A stretch of DNA of 64,000 nucleotides from Hepsetus odoe (taxonomy: Eukaryota > Chordata > Actinopteri > Characiformes > Hepsetidae). Below, piece after piece: positions 1 through 12,500 of this stretch. The notes beneath the pieces were generated by a model, which saw only the letters and a program-made list of their open reading frames with translations, made no database searches and was not told the DNA's origin. The translations under genes and the position numbers were made by a program. The stretch is taken from contig CM029372.1 of assembly GCA_017165825.1 (NCBI GenBank), forward strand, positions 22,455,068 to 22,519,067, written 5' to 3'. Numbering within the stretch: the first letter of the stretch is position 1; each line of letters begins with the position of its first letter.

Positions 1-450
1 CAAGACTTCATTAAAGCATAACTTTTAGACTGTAAGCAAAATAAATCATTTTATTAAAGACGCCAGATGCATCAGTTTATTTTGGCTGGACTCCAGAGGT
101 GCACAGATCTAATGAATATAGAATCAGGTGTTGGTTAATGACTGGTGATGGACGTGCAGAGTCAGCATCAACCTGGACCGACGTGGACCTATTAACCTCT
201 GATAAACTATAACCTGACATCACAAACACACAGGCATGAGACCCCTGGCTGGATGAAGACCTCAAGTATTTACTGACTCCCTTTAGAAGGTATGGTACCA
301 CAGAAACTCAGTGAGTAATTTACTGAGAATTAAAAATCCAGTAAACAGAGCAGGTACGGCTGTAACAGTGTCTGATTTATGACTGGAACTAACTGTTTAT
401 TATCTGTGGTTAAAGCTATTGCTGATCATCCTGAAAAAAAATTCAATGAA
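1..450. other. Gene-free sequence
   Basis: AT-rich sequence with only short chance reading frames, no splice-bounded exon and no recognisable repeat. I see nothing to annotate. Confidence 0.5.
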
Positions 451-454
451 CTCA

Positions 455-805
455 AATTAAAATGGATTAAACAGAACTGAACTGAATTATGTGACCTGAA
501 ATACACCACATTTTAGTGAACTGAACTGATTTGCATCTAGCCAAATGAAAGTGAAAAACACTGAATTTAGTTAACATGAAGGAAATTGTACGGACTTGCA
601 GTGAACTACAGTTACAGGAATTAAACTGAATTGAATTAGATTGAATTAACTGAACTGTTTTTAACTGCACTGAATAAAAAATAAATAAAACACATGACCG
701 TTTCTAACTCATTGAAATGATACTGAATTGAAATAAACTGAACTGAACTGAACTGAGCTGAGCTGCTCTGAGATGAACTGAGCTGAACTGATCTTTGTCT
801 TCACA
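455..805. repeat. Degenerate CTGAA/ACTGA-type pentamer satellite
   Basis: The motif aactga, with variants such as attga, gagctga and aactgaatt, recurs dozens of times over about 350 bp. It is cleanest around 735-795, where the unit is nearly perfect, and it decays to both sides. The open frame on the complementary strand here is a product of the repeat, not a gene. Confidence 0.75.
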
Positions 806-1459
806 ATTTGATCTTCAAAAAACTGAATAAGACTGAATAAGAAAAAGCCACAATAATGATTTTCAATGTATAACCAAAAAGAGTATTATCATCCAGCGCA
901 CTTTATGAGCTTAAGCCTTTTAGACCGTATGCAGTGCTCTGTGTGTGTGTAAGATGGTTTAACTGACTGAAGCACTTGTGAGATGAATACTGTTTGTACA
1001 CTAAGGAATATCTACCAAACACACTCTTTTATTCAGTATAAACAAGCCCACATTTTAAAAAGGCTTCAAAATACCATCACTGGAAGCATGCAGGAGGCCA
1101 GTTAACTGAAGAAGTCAAGGGTTTATGCACTGCATGAAGGGTTCTAAAAGAGCTCCACAGGATTTGCATGACACTTGATAATACACTCATCATGAGAGCT
1201 TCTGAGACAAAACACAAAACAGAGTGTTTCCACACTATAAAGCTTAAATGTTGAGTCCTCTGAGGCAACTGCATCTTAAGATGGCATTTACAAACAGAGA
1301 TGGCATTTAGAAAAATCACCCTTAAAATAATTCTTCTTCAAATCAGAAGCTTGCAAATGTGACTCAGGCATTTTGATTACGCATCTTCTACAAAAACAAA
1401 TGCATTCAGTTTTGAATGTGGTTGACTGTGGAGCACAACGTTTTATATTTATATATATA

Positions 1460-2560
1460 GCATCTCACAAAAGTGAGCACACCACTCACATTTTTGTAAA
1501 TATTTGATTATATCTTTTCACGGGACAACACTGAAGATATGACACTTTGATACAATGTAAAGTGGTCAGTGTACAGCTTGAATAACAGTGTAAATTTGTT
1601 GTCCTCTCAAAATAACTCAACACACAGCCATTAATGTCTAAACCACTGGCAACAAAAGTGAGTACACCCCTAAGTGAAAAATGTCCACATTGTGCCCAAT
1701 TAGCCATTTTCCCTCCCCAGTATCATGTGACTCATTAGTTTTACAAGGTCTCTGGTGTGAATGGGGAGCAGGTGTGTTCAATTTAGTATTCTCACTCTCA
1801 CACTCTCTCATACTGGATTACTGGAACCATGTCCTGTGGTCTGATGAGACCAAAATGAACTTATTTAGTTCAGATGGTGTCAAGCGTGTGTGGCGGCAAC
1901 CAGGTGAGGAGTACAAAGACAACTGTGGGAACCATTGAATGGCAACATGTACTGTGACATACTGAAGCAGAGCATGATCCCCTCCCTTCGGAAACTGGGC
2001 CGCAGGCCAGTATTCCAACATGATAACGACCCCAAAAACACCTCCAAGATGACCACCGCCTTGCTAAGGAAACTGAGGGTAAAGGTGCTGGACTGGCCAA
2101 GCATGTCTCCAGACCTAAACCCTATTGAGCATCTGTGGGACATCCTCAAACAGAAGGTGGAGGAGCGCAAGGTCTCTAACATCCTTCAGCTCCATGATGT
2201 CATCAGGGAGGAGTGGAAGAGGATTCCACTGGCAACCTTTGAAGCTCTAGTGAACTCCATGCCCAAGAGAGTTAAGGTAGTGCTGGAATATAATGGTGGC
2301 CACACAAAATATTGACACTTTGGGCACAATGTGGACATTTCTCACTTAGGGGTGTACTCACTTTTGTTGCCAGTGGTTTAGACATTAATGGCTGTGTGTT
2401 AAGTTATTTTGAGAGGATAGCAAATTTGCACTGTTACACAAGCTGTACACGGACTACTTTACACTGTATCAAAGTGTCATATCTTCAGTGTTGTCCCATC
2501 AAAAGATATAATAAACATTTACAAAAATGTGAGGGGTGTTCTCACTTTTGTGAGATACTG
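1460..2560 (+). mobile_element. Tc1-like DNA transposon with about 220-bp inverted repeats, internally deleted
   Basis: The left end (about 1460-1700) and the right end (about 2315-2560) are imperfect inverted copies of each other. Both carry a terminal ctcacaaaagtgag core and an inner cttttgttgccagtgg block. Between them lies a plus-strand transposase remnant. The span, about 1.1 kb, is shorter than an intact Tc1-like element with a transposase of about 340 residues, so the N-terminal part of the gene has been lost. The element lies in a TA-rich site, as expected for Tc1/mariner insertion at TA. Confidence 0.9.
1815..2315 (+). pseudogene. Tc1-like transposase, C-terminal catalytic half, broken
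   Basis: Two frames make up the remnant. The first (1815-1938) carries YWNHVLWSDE and ends soon after KRVWRQPGEEY. The second (1935-2315) carries the DNDPKNTSK block, SPDLNPIEHLWD and a C-terminal GGHTKY before the stop. The three catalytic acids of the DD34E family (WSDE, DND and IEH) are all visible. The paired-type helix-turn-helix DNA-binding region and the first part of the catalytic domain are absent, and the two parts are in different frames, so no working transposase is made. Confidence 0.88.
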
Positions 2561-2697
2561 TTGTTAATGTTTATGCACTACAACTTGGTTGTGAGATGGA
2601 GGCAATAGAAGAATTCAGATTTAGATGAAGTGACAGAGAGTGTACCCAGGGGAGCAAGAGTGGTGATTGGTGTAGGCTTTATTGGTGTTGGGTAGGA

Positions 2698-3208
2698 ATG
2701 GCTACTAACAGCCTTGCTCCGTCTTACCTGACTGCCCTTATCAAACAGACCATCAGACCATCAAGCAATGCTCATCTCGAACCCCCACCATTGAAAAAAA
2801 GAGGAAGACACACATCAAGGCTCTTCTCAGTTCTGGCCTCTCAGTGGTGGAACGAACTCCCCCTGATGGTCAGAAGAGTCCCTTGCTGTCTTCAAACGTC
2901 GATTAAAGACCCACCTGTTTATGGAATTTCTCAGGGAATAATCTTCCCAAACCATCTACTCTCCTACCTCTGCTCCTTCTTTTCCTCAAACCTCTGCTCT
3001 CTCTTTCCTGTTTTATCTTTAAAAAAAAAAAAAAAAAGTGTAGGTGTATTTACTTGTCACAGGGGCACTTAGCTGGTTGCTTAGGTTGTACCAGCTAATC
3101 AGCAGTTACTGATCTGAGCTGGTTACCAAGATAATGATGCGGAAACAAAGCACTGTTGTAAGTCGCTCTGGATAAGAGCATCTGCTAAATGCTGTAAATG
3201 TAAATGTA
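2698..3208 (+). mobile_element. L2-like LINE 3' end
   Basis: The frame from 2698 encodes a decayed end of a reverse-transcriptase ORF of the L2/CR1 type: APSYL near the start, then LFSVLASQWWNELPL and a frame-shifted equivalent of the usual final FKRRLKTHLF. After a poly-A tract at about 3020 comes a 3' tail containing aagtcgctctggataagag and ctgctaaatgctgtaaatg. The SINEs at 6446-6655, 39899-40090 and elsewhere share this tail. The copy is 5' truncated, as usual for LINEs. Confidence 0.65.
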
Positions 3209-3289
3209 AGTGTATGGTGTCAAGGAGAAAAATGCAGTTTCATAGTAGTGGATTTTGCTAAAAAGAATAGAAAGTAGTGCAGCTCCCCA

Positions 3290-4110
3290 GAACAGGATGG
3301 TTGTCTTTAAGACGATGGGGTGAGTGCAGAGTAAGGATTAAATAGTAGAAGTTGAAGAAAGAAGAATGTTAGGTGGAGTTCAGGCAGAAGAAAGGGACTT
3401 GGGAGTAGTGAAGTGTTACCTAATTGCTGGGCAACTACTGCAGATATGGTGAGGGAGACACTAGAAAGATGGTTGATGTGACATCGGGGCAAAAGAAGAA
3501 GAAAAAGGAAACCTGGCTTTGGAATGTGGAAGTTCTGAAAAGTATAGAGATATGAAGAAAGTAGAGAGAGGAGGCACAGGGCAAAGGAGACGTTGAAGGC
3601 TAAAGATGAAGAATTTGGTGAGTTGTTTGAGATGCTGGACACTAAGAAGGGACAAGAGGACCTTTATTGATTGGTTAGGCAGAAAGACAGAACTGTTTGT
3701 GCAATAAAAAGTAACGATGGAATCAAATTCACATGCGAGCAGGGTGTGCTGAGCAGATGGAAGAAATACTTTGAGGGACTGATGAATTAAGAGAATGACA
3801 GAGAGAGAAGGTTGGATGACATAAGGAAACTGAACCATAAAGTGCAGCGAATTTGCAAGATGGAAGTTAGGACAGCAATGAAGAGGCTGTTGGTCCAGAT
3901 GAGGTATTAAAGAGAGATGGCAGTGGAATGTCTGACCAGACTGTTAAAAGCAATCTCACAAAGTGAGAGGATGCCTGAGGAGTGAAGAAATTGTCTGCTG
4001 GTACTGTTTTTAAAGAATGCACAGAGCTCTCGGAGAATGAAAGTCAGTAGGACTAAGACTAAGAATTGTTAGGATGCAGGGAATAGAGGTGGTGATGGTG
4101 GAGGCGGTTA
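3290..4110 (+). mobile_element. RTE-type LINE remnant (linker and start of reverse transcriptase)
   Basis: The stretch 3858-4000 (ctgttggtccagatgag, gagaggatgcctgaggag) is the forward counterpart of the minus-strand LINE at 54,225-55,375, where the same words occur. The 3480-3800 part resembles the region between the endonuclease and reverse transcriptase of these elements. No long frame survives. Confidence 0.6.
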
Positions 4111-5340
4111 AATAGATACCATTGCTTCAAAAAGGCCTTGCTCACACCTGCAATATACATGTGCCTTGGGTAATCTGGTCACTGGTGGACCATACCTGAA
4201 AGTTGTCTGAGGGAACGGATCTCTATGCATCCTCAACGTATTGTGGGAACATATAGTACTTTTAGCTGTCATCCAAAAATTAATGTTAATGCTAGGCTTG
4301 AATTGAGCCAAAATACATTAACAGAGCCGACTGGATTCATCCGGCTTCGAGGGTAAAACACAGCAGGGATGTTTTAATCAGCTTTTTTAATTTTACTTGT
4401 TATGCTCTGTTGCTCTACAAGTGTTTTCTTCTCTCTAGGGAAGTTATGTTTAGAAGCATTTTCTTCATCGCTTTTCAATGAAAATCAAACCCCAAATCAG
4501 TATTTTCATGCACATCTCCTAGGCAACCAATGTGATCCCATGTAATCTGACCCAACAGGTATTGCATTTCTCAAAACATGAACATCTCAATAATAATAAT
4601 AATAATCTTTTAATGCATGTATTTTTTATAGCAAATAAGTCATTTTGTTCATTTTTTACCAAAATATTTTAACAATACAGGATATTTACTCTGCAAGATC
4701 TAAAAGTCTTACCGGCCCAGGTTCCATTTAAAATACCTGCTGGTGTCTAGTTTAGGGTATCTCACTCAACGCTGTTTAACCCTTAGAAACCTTGGGTTTA
4801 TTTATGGTTTTGCTTTGTAATTTTGTTGATTACAATTAGACCTGCAGATACACTTTTACTTTAAACAGTCACTATCATAAGACCTGAGGACACTCAGATA
4901 TAATCATCATTTGAGGATAAAATCTTGAAGAATTGGAACTTTTTTTTTACAGAAATCACCAGTTTTCTTTATCTTATCCAGTTGTCATTCTCTATGTTTT
5001 CAGAGACTGGTAGAGCATGTCTGTGGGCCAAAATGACAAGAATGTCGATGGTTCTGTGGGTGATGCTTAAATATAAAAAAAAGAAATAAAGGCCATGTTT
5101 TTTTGATTTTCTGTCTTCTCTGATTTACACTGGGTGGCAAAAAAAAATAGACAGGCTTTGGAATGTTTTGCTCAGATCTGAGATAAGTACTTTTAAAACA
5201 TTTATTATTTTCAGATTTCCAAGGGTATTTACTATTAGCTGTTTATAAGGCTTAAAATCCACTGAATTTTAAATATGAATTGGAATATTATTCATTAGAG
5301 GTTTATTTCTGCAGTTTTATTATTAATCTGTTAGTGGAAC
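4110..5340. other. Gene-free sequence
   Basis: AT-rich DNA with poly-T and ATA runs and a short (AAT) tract near 4590. There is no splice-bounded exon and no repeat I can name. Confidence 0.45.
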
Positions 5341-5539
5341 AGCTCAAACAATACTGAAACACACCCTCCCACACTGGCGAACTGTGCCAGACCCATAAAA
5401 AATAAGCAAATAAACACCAGAAATTTGCTGAGGATTGTTGCAAAGTTTTAATAATCTTTGAACAAATTAGCCTCTCAATTTCCGAACAGTTAGCCTCTCA
5501 ATTTCCTTATTTTAAAGCACATTAAATGTCAAAAGTATT

Positions 5540-6075
5540 GAGAAGGCGTGGAACAGCTCATAATCCAAAGCATCACATCATCTGTAAAACACAGCGGAGG
5601 CAGTGTGATGGCTTAGGCGTGCATGGCTGCCAGTGGCACTGGGACACTAGAGTTTATCGATGATGTGACACAGCACAGAAGCAGCCGAATGAATTCTGAG
5701 GTGTTCAGAGACATACTGTCTGCTCAAATCCAGCTAAAGCAGTCAAACTGATTGGGCGGCATTTCATAATACAGATGGACAATGACCCAAAACATACAGC
5801 CAAAGCAACCCAGGAGTTTATTAAAGCAAAGACGTGGAATATTCTTGAATGGCCAAGTCAGTCACCTGATCTGAACCCAACTGAGCAGCATTTCACTTGC
5901 TGAAGACTAAACTTCGGACAGAAAGGCCCACAAACAAACAGCAACTGAAAGCCGCTGCAGTAAAGGCCCGGCAGAGCATTAAAAAGGAGGAAACCCAGTA
6001 TTTGGGCACAGGACCAAAATTAGAAAAAAAAAGTTGTCTCTGTCCAAATATTTATGGACCTAACTGTATGAAGTC
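5540..6075 (+). pseudogene. Tc1-like transposase pseudogene (second family)
   Basis: Translated over several frames, the region gives the typical end of a Tc1-like transposase: a DNDPKHTAK block at about 5775, then WPSQSPDLNPTEQ at about 5850 and ERPTNKQQLK at about 5925. The last Asp/Glu region is followed by an early TGA, and frames shift repeatedly. The element ends with an inverted-repeat-like tatttatggacctaactgta at about 6048-6068. A decayed piece of the same family lies near 59,155-59,220. Confidence 0.8.
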
Positions 6076-6445
6076 AGCAATGCGAACCACATAGAAATGA
6101 TCACCCATGGTAACTGAGCAGATAAGGATTAAGAGAAAACTAAATCCTCTGAATTAAAAACTTCTGTTTCCAAATGCTTATACTGCAAGCTTAAAAGATC
6201 CCGCTAATGATGTGATTTAAATAAACACCAATAAGTAAATACTTGTTTGAAAATCAGTATGATGTCCTGTGAGCTATAAATATGAACAAAACTTCACCCC
6301 AACAGCCGTTTCAGATAGCAGCAGGGCTGGTTCACATAGCAGATGTAGGTAGTGCTGATCCTGGACTGGATTCCTCTTAAAATGATTTGGGTATGTATAT
6401 ACAGCCTTTTTCTTTTTAAATAAAGAAGCATAATTTCTTTCGCAA

Positions 6446-6655
6446 GGGTGCCGGTGGTCTAGTGGTAGGGTACTTGCCTACGGACCTCTGGATCAAGAGG
6501 TGCCCGGTTCGAATCCCACCTCTAGCACTACCACCACTGGGTCCCTGAGCAAGACCCTTAACCCTGAGCTGCTCCAGGGGGACTGTCCCTGTAATTAGGA
6601 CATGTAAGTCGCTCTGGATAAGAGCTTCTGCTAAATGCCGTAAATGTAAATTTAA
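6446..6655 (+). mobile_element. tRNA-derived SINE with L2-type tail (family B)
   Basis: It starts with a pol III A-box-like region (gccggtggtctagtggtag) and has a B box, ggttcgaatcc, at about 6507. The tail is gtcgctctggataagagc, then ctgctaaatgccgtaaatg, as at the L2-like LINE end. Other copies lie at 30,007-30,203, 39,899-40,090 and 40,289-40,421, all reversed. Confidence 0.85.
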
Positions 6656-7224
6656 ATATAATTAGGACTCCAGACAGATTCTGGCAGCTCTGCTACATTT
6701 GGGGTAAGTGGAAAATACTGTAATTGTGTTTGTGAATTACTGATTTAACTATGCTGCTAGCACAGTTTTTTTTCTGCTAGAGGATCTTCTGAAAGTAAAA
6801 CCTCTTCAAGCCTACATACACTCAACATATGCAAGAACATCATGGGTTATGATGGTAAAGCCCTAAACATGGTATATGGGCACATGTTTAAAAATAAAGT
6901 GACTGCAATGCATGTAAAACCCAAAAGACAGCCACAGAAGCTGCCCGTGTGAAAAAAAAAATTATTTCTTTTTAAGTCATCGCTGGTGCTGTTGATTCTC
7001 TCCAGCTGTATGCTGAAATATTTTCAGACTCTGAGGGTCTCAAGAATGCTGATAATCACCAAGACAGCTGTGTGCGTGAAGAAGTTTTAAATGCACTCAA
7101 GGCTCTAATTATTGATCACTATAAGCTTTTGTCTGCGTGAACATGAAACTAACTCCTCTCATGTGTCATGAACCAAAGTGTGGGTGATTCCTACAAACAT
7201 CTATTAAACTGTCAGCTTTATAGA

Positions 7225-7448
7225 TTCAGGATTCAGGAAAATTTGGGGTTAAATTGCATTGCCAATAGGGATTATCCACCGAAAATCCGTTCACTTAAGC
7301 ACTAAGCTTCTATGTCTGAGAAACCAGCTTTAAGAACATAAGCCAAGAAGCCCAATGACGCACTGTTTGCCTTCGGCTAAAAATGCTTCAGACACAGAAG
7401 TATTTAAAGCACCTGGACTACATTCATCTGTTAAATATGCAAGACTTA
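7225..7448 (+). repeat. Unnamed dispersed repeat, copy 1
   Basis: About 220 bp that aligns in the same orientation with 25,640-25,855. Shared words include aaaatccgttcactt, the aggaaaatttgggg-type start and the ggttaaatatacaag-type end. I do not recognise the family and see no terminal inverted repeats or coding sequence. Confidence 0.65.
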
Positions 7449-7449
7449 G

Positions 7450-9500
7450 AACCTCTCCTCACTTGGATGAAAATAATAATAATAACGCATTCTACATACA
7501 CTACTGTGCAAAAGTCAGCAACCTTTCGTTTCTTTCAAGAAGTAAAAGTAATTCCTTTTTCAGTGTCGAAAAAACTTTTTTAATCAAATACTGTGACTTC
7601 CCAACCAAAACTGCTTCCAACGCATCCATTAACATAATGTCCCCCTTCAAATAGGTTATGATTCAGATATCTACACACACACCTCAGCTGCCTTAAAAAA
7701 AAACATATCACTACAACCTGATCTGCAGAAAATCCAGATACATTCTGAACTTTGAAAGTGTTTACAAAGATAACATAGTAGAAACAGTCATTTGTGAGCA
7801 ATCTTCTATGCCAACCACGTTTCTGCTTACAATGCTAGTTTACGCTACCCCTAAATCATCGTTCCTAGTTTAACATGACTAGACGTTTAAGTCCATCTGG
7901 ATTTACCATTTACATAAATGTCGATGCATCAAGGCTTCTATGTATTGTCCGGGTGAGTGAGTTTTCTCCTGTTATACATAATATATATTTATTCATTTAA
8001 ATAACTTAATTAATGCACATCAACTACAGCAAAAGGTTGGCTTTTTTTTATAAATAACCTTTACATCATGTGAATGGAAGGATGGATGGATGGATGGTTA
8101 CAATGGTACTTCTATAGCATTGTGCAAAGATGCCATAAATGAAAATGCAAAGAAGACTTTGTGCTAAATCTTTTTAAAAAGTGCATATTTTGGAACATTC
8201 TGACAACAAAGATAATAAAGTTTATTTCCACATGGACAAGCTCACCAATCTGCTTTATTGTGCACATTCACTTGATCGCTACAGCAGTCATGCATTGCAA
8301 CAGCACAGCATGGAAAAGTGTGTATCTGAGATTGCCTCTTTAGTTGAAGTGATAAAATAACAGGTTTTGTGCAGGGATTAGGGGTATCATATGATGGAAG
8401 GGGGTGTATAGGTCATATGTAGTAGTTCTATCAAACGAGAATAGTCGGGACTGTGTAAAGCTGTGGTCAAAGGCTAGACTACGGGTGCTTCCTCAGCAGA
8501 ACTGCTCTGTGAAGATTCCTCATTGCTGATTTATAACCCAAACAAGAACGATCCACCAAGCCTGCTTTATTATGTCATCAGAAAAGCTAAAGACTGCTTA
8601 ACTCCCAAGTATATTCAACGCACTGCATTTATTATTTGCATTTAAACACATTTAAAATAGGTCTGCCTGGTGAAGATTTGTTGCTTCCTGTAGAAGTAAA
8701 TCATTGAAAAAAAAAATCTATGCAATCCATAGCAGAGAGTGGGATTCCCACAACTGGGACATCAATTAGTCAACAGTTAGTATTTAGGTCTTGCTAAATG
8801 CTATGTAACTGTTGTCATTAAAAGAAGCAAATAGTCAAATAATTCTTTACCGTTATAGTGGAGGGTTCATAAAGTCTGCAAAGTCTGGATTTGGAGACTC
8901 TGTTTAACAATGTTGTGCCCTGCTTGATGGAACTGATTTATTTTGACGTAGTTATAGTCTTACAGGCTTCCACTGAGCAGTTCTCTGAACCATCTTTCTG
9001 GATGTTAAGTGCTGCTTTTTCTACAGCTGTACATTGGTCTTTGCTCTCAACTAGTCGACTGCTGTCCACAGCGCCAGCTACTGGATTTGTTATTCGACCA
9101 GTCTATGCAACTAGTCAAATTTACAGGCCTGGCATTAGTGACATTTTGGCTCTTGGTGAAGACAATATGACTGAATGCAACTAGAATTGTGATTTCAAGG
9201 CATAAATAATACACAAAAAATTGCCATGTAGAAACACTTTTGGAAACTCCTTTATGACCAGCTTGCATCTGAACGCGAAAAACTCATGTGGCTGCAGATC
9301 AATAGCTTCATCTTTCTCTTGAACTTTGAGTCAGATGTACATGAAGGATGAAGAGTTACTGAAAGAGACTCCAGTAGCGGCTGCATTTCTCTGCTGAATT
9401 CTGATTGAAACAGCCTTCCATGCAGTTTAGACGGCTTAGCTCTTGTAATGGAGTTTAAGAGTGTGTATTTGTGTGTGTGTGTGTGTGTGCTGAGATTTCC
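7450..9500. other. Gene-free sequence downstream of the small minus-strand gene
   Basis: AT-rich DNA. A ctactgtgcaaaagtcagcaacc fragment near 7500 resembles the end of the Tc1-like element at 62,765. A (TGGA)n tract lies at about 8080-8098 and a (GT)n tract at 9470-9488. No coding exon is evident. On the minus strand an AATAAA (8937-8942) lies about 560 bp past the stop codon at 9506 and could be that gene's poly(A) signal. Confidence 0.4.
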
Positions 9501-9505
9501 AAGTA

Positions 9506-9559
9506 TTACTTTAGCTCCTCCGATGACGCTGTTGGTGTTTCGGATTCTTCAGGGCTTTC
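9506..9559 (-). CDS. Terminal exon of the small lysine-rich gene
   Basis: Preceded by a pyrimidine-rich acceptor ending ttcag. It encodes ESPEESETPTASSEELK and then TAA. Every second or third residue is Glu, Ser or Thr, typical of a disordered acidic tail. Confidence 0.55.
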   Translation of the reverse strand, partial: ESPEESETPTASSEELK

Positions 9560-12500
9560 CTGAAATGACAGAAATGCAGTAGTGACCTCTCTCACACGAA
9601 GGGTCGAAACAACTCATTGTTAAGCCATTTTAGTGATACAGTACAGTTGCCTAACCACACCAGCAGTAATTATTGACACATTTGGTTGATGGTAAACATT
9701 AATGACGAATAGCAGTCCACTTTGTAAGTCCATGCTAACTTGTCCCTACTTGAACTGTGGGCTGACCTTTACTTTGTCTAAGTCAGATCCACCAGGAAGA
9801 GACTTCTGGGGGATGTGGAAGGCCTGAAAAACAAGGAAAACAAGGGTACAGGCATTTTGCAATTGCATGAAATAAAATCAAATTTTGTGCTTATGAGTGA
9901 GTCACTGACTGTTCGATAAATTATCTTTAAGTCGGAACTTTGATGAGGCCCTTTGTGTAAAACACATACAATAGAGTGAAATTAAAATTGGTATGCACCC
10001 CTTACCTTCTTAGCTTGCTGGATTTCCTCAGTGGACTTGGACCTGCTCTTCACCATGTGTTTCTGAGGCGAGGATGTCTGGGGAATAAATTACTTTTTGA
10101 AGATGTTTTTAGGAGGTGTTGAGGTTAAGATTCTATCAGAGTAGGGGCAATTTTCCGGTTGGGGTCATTTATCTCACCAAGGGCCCGACAGTCATTCAAC
10201 AAAAAAAGTCGATTAATAAGACCTACATTTATAGGTTTAGTTCAAACAAACGTTTAAAGAACAGTGTTAAGTTTTAACTTATCCTGTATTGTTCAGATTT
10301 TATGTCATAAACCAAAGCAGTTATATCTCATGAACATGTAGAAAGACAGACTTGATCTGATTCCACAATTTAATCCTGGCCTAGTGGTTAGGGAGTTGCC
10401 CCCGCATCGGAAGATTGTGTGTTTGATTCCCTCACAAGAAGGTTGCCCTGAGGTACCCTTGAGCAAGGTACCGTCCCAGTCACTGCTCCCCGGGTGCTTT
10501 CAATAGCTGCACAGTGTTAGCATGGGTTAAATGCAGAGGTCCAATTTCGTTGTGGTTCATGTGTGCTGTGCTGTGACCTCGCAATGACAAGGGTTGTCAC
10601 TTTTCACTTTTTTTTTTCATCAGTAAATCAGCTAAAACAATTCTAATGTCATAGTCTTTTTTTTTCCTTTGAGGGAAATGTATAGTCTCCATAAATAAAT
10701 AAACTCTGAAATAAATTCTGAATGCAAATATAAACATGGGACAGAGTTGGCCTAGTGTTTAGGGACTAGTCCCCCAGACTAGGTTGTGGGCTCGAATCCC
10801 AGACTAATAGGTCACCCTCATTGTCCCATCACTGCTCCCTGGGCATTTTAAATATCTGTCCCTCAGTGTTTGTGGGTGAAAAGCTGAAGTTGGATTTCTT
10901 TGTGTCTCACTGTGTTGTGTTACAGTGACAAAAAATGGTCACTTTCACTTTTTTCAAATTATCAACATACATATTTGTTTGAAAATCCATAACCAGACTA
11001 GCCAGGTAAACTGACACAGAGAAACATTAGCTGTGAGCCAGAGTTGGAACATATACTAATGGCAGCTGCACTGAGAGCTACAGACTTCAAAAACTGATAA
11101 TGTGTTAAGACTAATCTATGATGATTAATCAGTTCAATAAAGAGATATAGATCCTAAGGCTGAAATGTAAAATTATCTTGTGTAAATACCTAAAACCTTG
11201 ACATGCACCTAGCATCAATAGCTCAGAGATAATAACACATCAAATTCCCCTTTTCTGTATTAATGATTTAGTACCAAATACTAAATCATCAATATAGAAA
11301 AATGATTTTATATCATAATAATAACATGCAATAAATTGTCCACATCAGGGATTGTGTACAGAGATATTACTGTCAGAACATATTTATCTAATCTGAGGTC
11401 CCTCTGGGGGGCTTGTGATTTCACATGGATCGACCCTGATGTCTAGGAGAAGATCGCACATTCTGAGTTGTGATAGTGCTGTGAGCTGGACCCAAGCTCC
11501 TTGTTTACCTTCTGCTCCATGTTGGCGAATTGCAGCGAGGTGCAGAGTGGCAGTGGGGTGCAGGGAGCTCTTTATCACACTCACTCAGGGCTCTTGTCTG
11601 TCAATCTGGCAACGCAACAGCACAGAAAGAAAGAAATGGGAATAAGCAGGCATTTGACAGTCTTACAAACACTTCATCACCACTAGAGGTCACCACAGAT
11701 CACTTAGTCTTTTTACTGTGAGGACATGGATATCCGTCCATTCTGGGATACAGCCCGTGAGCAGAACCACTTCTAATAAACCTATTCTGATAATCTCAGG
11801 TGCTCACGTTACTCACATAGGTTGCATAATCTTCATAGTAAAGCCAATAGAGTGGCCTCACATGAATCTGTGGTTGCCACGCCCAATAACAAATAAGGTT
11901 CCCGTCAGCGATGAGCTGTGGATCAGTGATGCTGTGTTCTTGTGTGATGGGATGAGCTGGTGGTGTTTGGGTGTGTGGGTGTCCAGGTCTCCTGAATAAT
12001 AAAGTGAGTGCATGCATATCAAAACTTCATCATCTAAAGGAGAAAAGCAGAAATGCACATGAAATGGCCCAGGATCAGACTGGCATTGCTGAGTCACAAA
12101 GCGGCCTTCATAGACAACAAACAGAGTGATGAACCACACACTGTCAGACTTCATCATCATGGAAAATGAGTTCCCATGGTGGCTCTCCATTTATGATGTT
12201 ACTGCAGTGATGTTTAGACTGGTTTAATTTCTTTCTCCTAGAACACACCCGATTTGATACCTCCTAATCTGACTATTTAAACTGTAGGTACTTTGAAGTG
12301 TTTCCATGATCTCAGTATGCTATCACATTTTGTCTTTTTGTCTTCTGTTTGGGTTCTACCTATTTTTTTGTCCCATGTCTCTGATCAAACTCTCTGATCA
12401 CCTTTTGTTGCATTTTCTTTTGCATTTCACTCTTCCGAGCATTACTGCAGTTTCTGATGAAGATAAGAAGATGAAGATAGTCAAAAATAAGAGCTTTGGT

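Noticed and set aside
2698..3072. 124-codon plus-strand frame considered as a host gene
   Set aside because: The WWNELPL-type end and the following LINE tail identify it as a decayed retrotransposon.
6446..6540. Possible tRNA gene (A- and B-box-like sequences)
   Set aside because: The full sequence continues as a SINE with an L2-type tail, and several copies exist; it does not fold as a complete tRNA by eye.
11796..12190. Two overlapping minus-strand frames of 73 and 110 codons, one with a Tyr/Trp-rich end before a strong gtgagt donor
   Set aside because: No partner exon in phase, no homology I recognise and ordinary length for chance frames in this DNA; kept only as a low-confidence note.
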